Of a DNA stretch of 64,000 nucleotides, positions 59,441-64,000 are shown one piece after another. Source of the DNA: Paraphoma chrysanthemicola (taxonomy: Eukaryota > Ascomycota > Dothideomycetes > Pleosporales > Phaeosphaeriaceae); NCBI GenBank assembly GCA_020744225.1, contig JAGMWG010000020.1, positions 930,001 through 994,000 on the forward strand, in the 5' to 3' direction. The position numbers were made by a program, and so were the translations under genes. Below the pieces are notes generated by a model. The model made no database searches. It saw nothing but the letters and a program-made list of their open reading frames with translations, and had not been told where the DNA came from. Within the stretch, counting starts at the first letter, position 1. Every line of letters starts with the position of its first letter.

Positions 59441-60558
59441 GGCGGGAGCTGTGTTCGCAGGTATTATCGCAGCGTCGAATTACGTGACATGTGTTGCACG
59501 GCGGGACTGATGGACTGGAGATTGTCGCTGTGGTTGAGGCCGTCTCGGAGGCCCAGTGATGCGAGATGGATGCGCCTTCTCTCGGGTGAAAACACGCCCC
59601 GCAGAGTTTTCAGATACGCCAAAAGCAGCGGCGCCTGAGCCTGCAGCAAACACCGCACTCGCAAAGAAAGTAATATGGCGTGAAGATTGCGAAAGCAAAT
59701 GGCAGCCGTGGCGGCGTGGAGTCTGAAAGTGGAAATGTGCGGATGGTGCACGGCTGTTTACGAATGCGAACAAGCTTTGGTGGTTGTTGTGGTAACCGAG
59801 CCTCACCTCTGCGCTAGACAATCACGAGCCCAATTCACGTCACACCAGCTCAACACTCCCGAAACAAGGCCCGGCGCCATCGCCTGTTCTCCTCGTCGGC
59901 TTCGTAGCGGTCGTTCATCAGCACCTACAGGTCTTCTCGTTTGGCCTCTTCGGTCACATGACAGCCGTGGTCGTCTACCCGTGGACGGCTATTCCGAGCC
60001 CTGGAAAACTCAACACCAACCCATGCCGGCCCGCAATACTGTGGTATTGAACATCAAGCATCCCTCACCGAGATCAATCCTCTCATTCTTTTGACAAAGT
60101 GCCCTGGTGCAAGGAGGACCTGCTTCTTGTCCTGTCGTTGTCGAGATGAAGATGATTCTTTGGACAACAAATGCGCTGCATCAGCTGTGAGGCATAAGGA
60201 CAATCAAGGACAGCATCAAAATGCCCATTGATATAGCCAAAGATTCGTCTCCAGCCAGTACCAAAGCCACGAGATGACCACATGGTATAGCGAGATTCAT
60301 GAGGTGCTCCAACGTGCTGCTTTCGACGCGCAACCAACGCGCTGCTTACGCGCTAGAGGCGGGGTCACATGGGCCTGCGCACAGACCGGCCCGATTCTCG
60401 CCCACAAAATCTATCGCTCGAACTTTTCGTGTTCTTTTTCTTCTTGGGAAACTGGACATTTCCCCGGCCAAAAGTTGCGACACAACTGAGGTCCGTTTTC
60501 TTACGTCAAGCCGCATACCTACTTCTCATTTCCTCGAGAAGTACATTTCTCTTCTACT
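59441..60558. promoter_or_regulatory. divergent promoter region between IQGAP and IMP dehydrogenase
   Basis: About 1.1 kb between two divergent core genes. Short frames on both strands show no coding character. The segment 60410-60440 is CT-rich and close upstream of the IMP dehydrogenase start, consistent with a transcription start zone. Confidence 0.45.
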
Positions 60559-62502
60559 ATGCCAATCTCAAACGGAGACGCCATGGCCGACACCTCGGTC
60601 AACGCCCTGGACTATACCAAGGCTCTCGAGATACTCAAGAACGAGTACCCAGAGCGCGATGGAATTGACGCGAAGACGCTCATTGACTCCAAGAAGAATG
60701 GCGGTCTGACCTACAATGACTTCCTCATGCTTCCTGGCTACATTGGTGGGTGGCTCCCGCATGTCATGTCATTTGTGTAGCGAGCGCAGTACTGCTCGCA
60801 TCGATTCCGGCCCGCAAGCTGGCAGCGGCCACATTGCAACATAGTGGCATCAGAATTTTAACAGTGTTTCTGCAGGCTTCCCCGCCATCGATGTCACGCT
60901 CGACACCCCAATCACGAAGCGCATCACCCTCAAGACGCCCTTCGTCTCCTCGCCCATGGACACCGTCACCGAACACAACATGGCCATTCACCTCGCCTTG
61001 TTGGGTGGTCTTGGTGTGATTCACCACAACTGCTCGCAAGATGACCAGGCCGAGATGGTGCGCAAGGTGAAGCGGTTCGAGAACGGTTTCATCCTCGATC
61101 CCGTAGTTATCTCGCCCACCACCACCGTCGCTGAGGCGAAGGCGCTCAAGGAAAGGTGGGGCTTCGGTGGATTCCCAGTCACAGGTAAGCCACAACTCCT
61201 CCTGCATCCCCTTCTACGTGATGATCAACCTTACTTTAATAACTTTCGTTCATCCGCAACGATTCCGTCGTGCTGTGGAGTAATGTATTTTCCTGACCCA
61301 AATAAATCTCGACTACTCGAGCATAGTTTCATGAGACTCAATCGCTGATTTATGCAACAGAGAACGGCACACTCCGCTCAAAGTTGGTTGGTATCATCAC
61401 ACCACGAGACATCCAATTCCACGATAACCTGGACGACCCCGTCACTGCTGTCATGTCTACCGACCTTGTGACTGCCCGCCACGGCATCGAGCTGAAGGAG
61501 GCCAACGAGATTCTCAACAAGTCCAAGAAGGGCAAGCTGCCCATCGTCGACGGCGATTTCAACTTGATTGCACTGCTCTCTCGCTCCGACTTGATGAAGA
61601 ACCTCAACTTCCCACTTGCTTCCAAACTTCCACACTCCAAGCAGCTCATTGCTGCCGCTGCCGTTGGCACCAGACCCGAAGACAAGAATCGCCTTCAGAA
61701 GCTCGTGGACGCCGGTCTCGACATTGTGGTTCTTGACAGCAGCCAGGGCAATAGCATGTACCAGGTTGACATGATCAAATACATCAAGGAGACGTACCCT
61801 CAGCTCGATGTCATTGGCGGAAACGTCGTGACGCGCGACCAGGCTGCGGCCCTTATCGCTGCTGGTGCTGATGGTCTGCGTATCGGCATGGGAAGTGGCA
61901 GTGCTTGCATCACCCAAGAAGTGATGGCTGTGGGACGTCCTCAGGCCACTTCTGTCTACAACGTTACCTCATTTGCCAAGCGTTTCGGTGTTCCTTGCAT
62001 TGCTGATGGTGGCATCCAAAACGTGGGTCACATCGTCAAGGGTCTCGCCATGGGCGCCTCGACTGTCATGATGGGTGGACTCCTTGCGGGTACCACTGAG
62101 TCACCCGGAGAGTACTTTGTCAGCCGCGATGGTCAGCTTGTCAAGGCCTACCGTGGAATGGGTAGTATCGCGGCTATGGAGGACAAGAAGGCAGGTGCTG
62201 GCAGCAAGGATGCCAAAGCCAGCAATGCTGGTACTGCGCGTTACTTCTCCGAGGGTGACCGCGTCTTGGTTGCTCAGGGTGTCTCTGGCTCCGTGCAGGA
62301 TCGCGGTTCTATTACCAAGTTCGTCCCCTACTTGATGGCAGGTGTACAGCACTCCTTGCAGGACATTGGTATCCGGAGCTTGACTGAACTGCGTGAGGGT
62401 GTTGCCAACGGCACCGTCAGGTTCGAATTGCGGACTGCTAGTGCACAGGCCGAAGGTAACGTTCACGGCCTGCATAGCTTCGACAAGAAGCTCTACTCTT
62501 AG
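60559..62502 (+). CDS. inosine-5'-monophosphate dehydrogenase, 545 aa
   Basis: Three exons, 60559-60745, 60876-61184 and 61361-62502, with introns of 130 and 176 bp, longer than others here. The enzyme oxidises IMP to XMP with NAD+, the rate-limiting step of guanine nucleotide synthesis. Visible landmarks are GLTYNDFLMLPGYIGFPAID across intron 1, SSPMDTVTEH, the two CBS modules around LRSKLVGIITPRDI and KKGKLPIVDGDFNLIAL, the catalytic loop GSGSACITQEV with its Cys, and YRGMGSIAAM with the mobile flap. Length is normal. Met at 60559 is used; Met at 60583 is an alternative. Only one copy is in the window and no mycophenolic-acid genes accompany it. Confidence 0.96.
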
Positions 62503-62857
62503 GTCTGAGCGGACCTGCGAGCTTGCATTGGGATAGGCGTTGCGTAGGCTATACTTGCTTCTTGACCATTTCTAGACACGTGAAGATGATTTGATGGGAT
62601 ATGCTTGGAGAATGGAGAATAGATAGGCACAAAAGCAATGATACCACGATCTTTTAAGCTTCAACAGAGTCACTGTCAGGCCGCGTTTTGGTGCTGAGGA
62701 GTCACGAGACGGTAGCCCTGCCGACTCTTTTAGGCGATGTCACTCTCCACCGGGCAAGCTTAAAGTTCTCCACAACCTCGGCATCTCCCCGCGCTTGCCA
62801 ATGTCACCAACACAATGACGCGCTACAATCTCGCATTGTCGACGCCAGCCCTGGCCG
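62503..62857. other. intergenic between IMP dehydrogenase and Nudix gene
   Basis: About 355 bp that must include the IMP dehydrogenase 3' end and the Nudix promoter. No feature was recognised. Confidence 0.5.
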
Positions 62858-64000
62858 ATGATGCCGAGGCCGCGCTTGATCCCTTCTTTCCATTTGGGTG
62901 TATCTACCTCTGCAAAGACTCCCTTCTTCCGGTTCCAACCCACTGTTGCTAGGCGATTTCATTCCAGCGCACGCGTCGACGGTAGAGCTCCAGCGATCGC
63001 ACATTGCAGCGCACGACCAATATTTCCGAAGTCGTCCTGGGCAGTTACTCGCAGCATGTCAACACCTGCAGACCATAAGCCGCTTAAAAATGCGCCGAAA
63101 GTGCCTCCGGCCCCGCGACCAAGCTCGAGGTAAGTAGCAACGTAAGGAGGACCTGCATAAGAAACATTGTGCTCACGCGTGTCAGTGTCCTATTGATCTC
63201 CCCAACCAACCAAATTCTGCTTCTTCATCGTGTCAAGAAAGCCTCTAGCTTCGCAGCCGCGCACGTATTTCCCGGCGGCGCGCTCAGCAAGACCCACGAT
63301 GGCGACCTTCCCGGTGTAGACGACCTGGGCCGTCATCAAGATGGACCGGCATATCGCATGGCCGCTGTTAGGGAGACGTTTGAAGAGTGTGGCATAATCC
63401 TCGCGAAGAGCAAGAAGACCGGTAAACTGTTTACCGAAATTAGCGACGAAGAGCGCGAAGAAGGCAGGAAAGCTGTACACGCTGGCAAAGTCAAGTTCGC
63501 AGAGCTACTGGACAAATGGGGCGCGATACCAGACACCGAAGCCTTGATCCCCTTCACACGCTGGATCACACCGCCCAATGTCCCAAAACGCTTCAGTACA
63601 CAAATGTACATCTACTTTCTCCCCCTCGGCTCCGTCTCGCCCACCAAAAAGGCCGCAGCAACCAGCACACCGCCAGGCGCTGGTCTAGCCGAGGAAGACG
63701 AAATCGTGATCCCGAACCCCACGCACGACGGCGGCATCGAACATACCGCCGCACGCTTCCTCCCGCCGAATAAATGGATCGATCTCGCGCGCCAAAACCG
63801 CATCATCTTGTTCCCGCCACAATTCTTCCTCACGCTCATGCTCGCACCGTATCTCAGCAGCACCGTAACGTCACCATCCTCGCCCATTCCTTCTGCGTCA
63901 GAACTCCAGCTCGAGCGCGAGAAACTGCTCGATTTCCTCGCGAAACCGCGCACGTATGAGGGCAAGCCTGAAGTTTCGTTTGCTGAAGCATGTATTTCTC
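62858..64000 (+). CDS. Nudix hydrolase (NUDT19-like), 3' end cut by window edge
   Basis: Exon 1, 62858-63129, and exon 2 from 63186 to beyond the edge are joined across a 56 bp intron that gives PAPRPSSSVLLISPTNQILL. Exon 2 contains the Nudix box, with FPGGALSK followed by AAVRETFEECGII, and the segment PFTRWITPPNVPKRFSTQMY typical of the NUDT19/RP2-like group. Members hydrolyse CoA and acyl-CoA in peroxisomes or mitochondria. The upstream Met at 62858 gives an Arg/Ser-rich, acid-poor extension containing ARRFHSSARVD that looks like a mitochondrial presequence; Met at 63056 gives a form without it. The frame is open to position 64000 and the C-terminus is not seen. Confidence 0.85.

Overview
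The window looks like about 64 kb of nuclear DNA from a filamentous ascomycete, most plausibly a dothideomycete. Support comes from densely packed genes with short GT-AG introns (mostly 45-70 bp), an IQGAP/Rng2 homologue, a kinesin-8, a Saccharomyces-type siderophore transporter family, fungal DUF families, and many HET-domain and NLR-like genes. The class is an inference; the fungal assignment is firm. Exon structures were read by hand from splice sites and reading-frame phase. I saw no tRNA, rRNA, CRISPR or intact transposon.

Layout. Positions 1-1851 hold the 5' part of a DUF726 (Mil1-type) membrane hydrolase running off the left edge. 2400-11007 holds a HET-domain gene, a monoacylglycerol-lipase-like hydrolase, a P450 and a second HET gene. 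12765-18694 holds a siderophore transporter, a Helo-like/TPR/RhoGAP-like protein and an MDR reductase. 19550-32991 is mostly ordinary genes: kinesin-8, a secreted DUF4360 protein, MsrA, a GFA-type protein, an amidase and a MARVEL protein. 33000-37800 is gene-poor but holds a tentative split WSC-domain gene. 37821-39727 is a FMP42-type transporter. 40337-51862 is dense in self/non-self-type genes: an intact HET gene, a frameshifted HET pseudogene, a large zinc-finger/NB-ARC/TPR protein and a divergent HeLo-like DUF7580 gene. 52180-54025 has a small unknown gene and a CmcJ/AsaB-like oxygenase. 54256-64000 is core: IQGAP, IMP dehydrogenase, and a Nudix hydrolase cut by the right edge.

The strongest theme is the number of candidate incompatibility or regulated-cell-death genes (four HET, one NLR, one HeLo-like, one Helo-like with a degenerate RhoGAP) among housekeeping genes. 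The two points most worth follow-up are the head-to-head NLR/DUF7580 pair with 354 bp between start codons, and the RhoGAP-like protein whose catalytic positions all appear changed. The oxidative enzymes (P450, MDR reductase, CmcJ-like, amidase) are scattered and have no synthase nearby, so I do not call a biosynthetic cluster.
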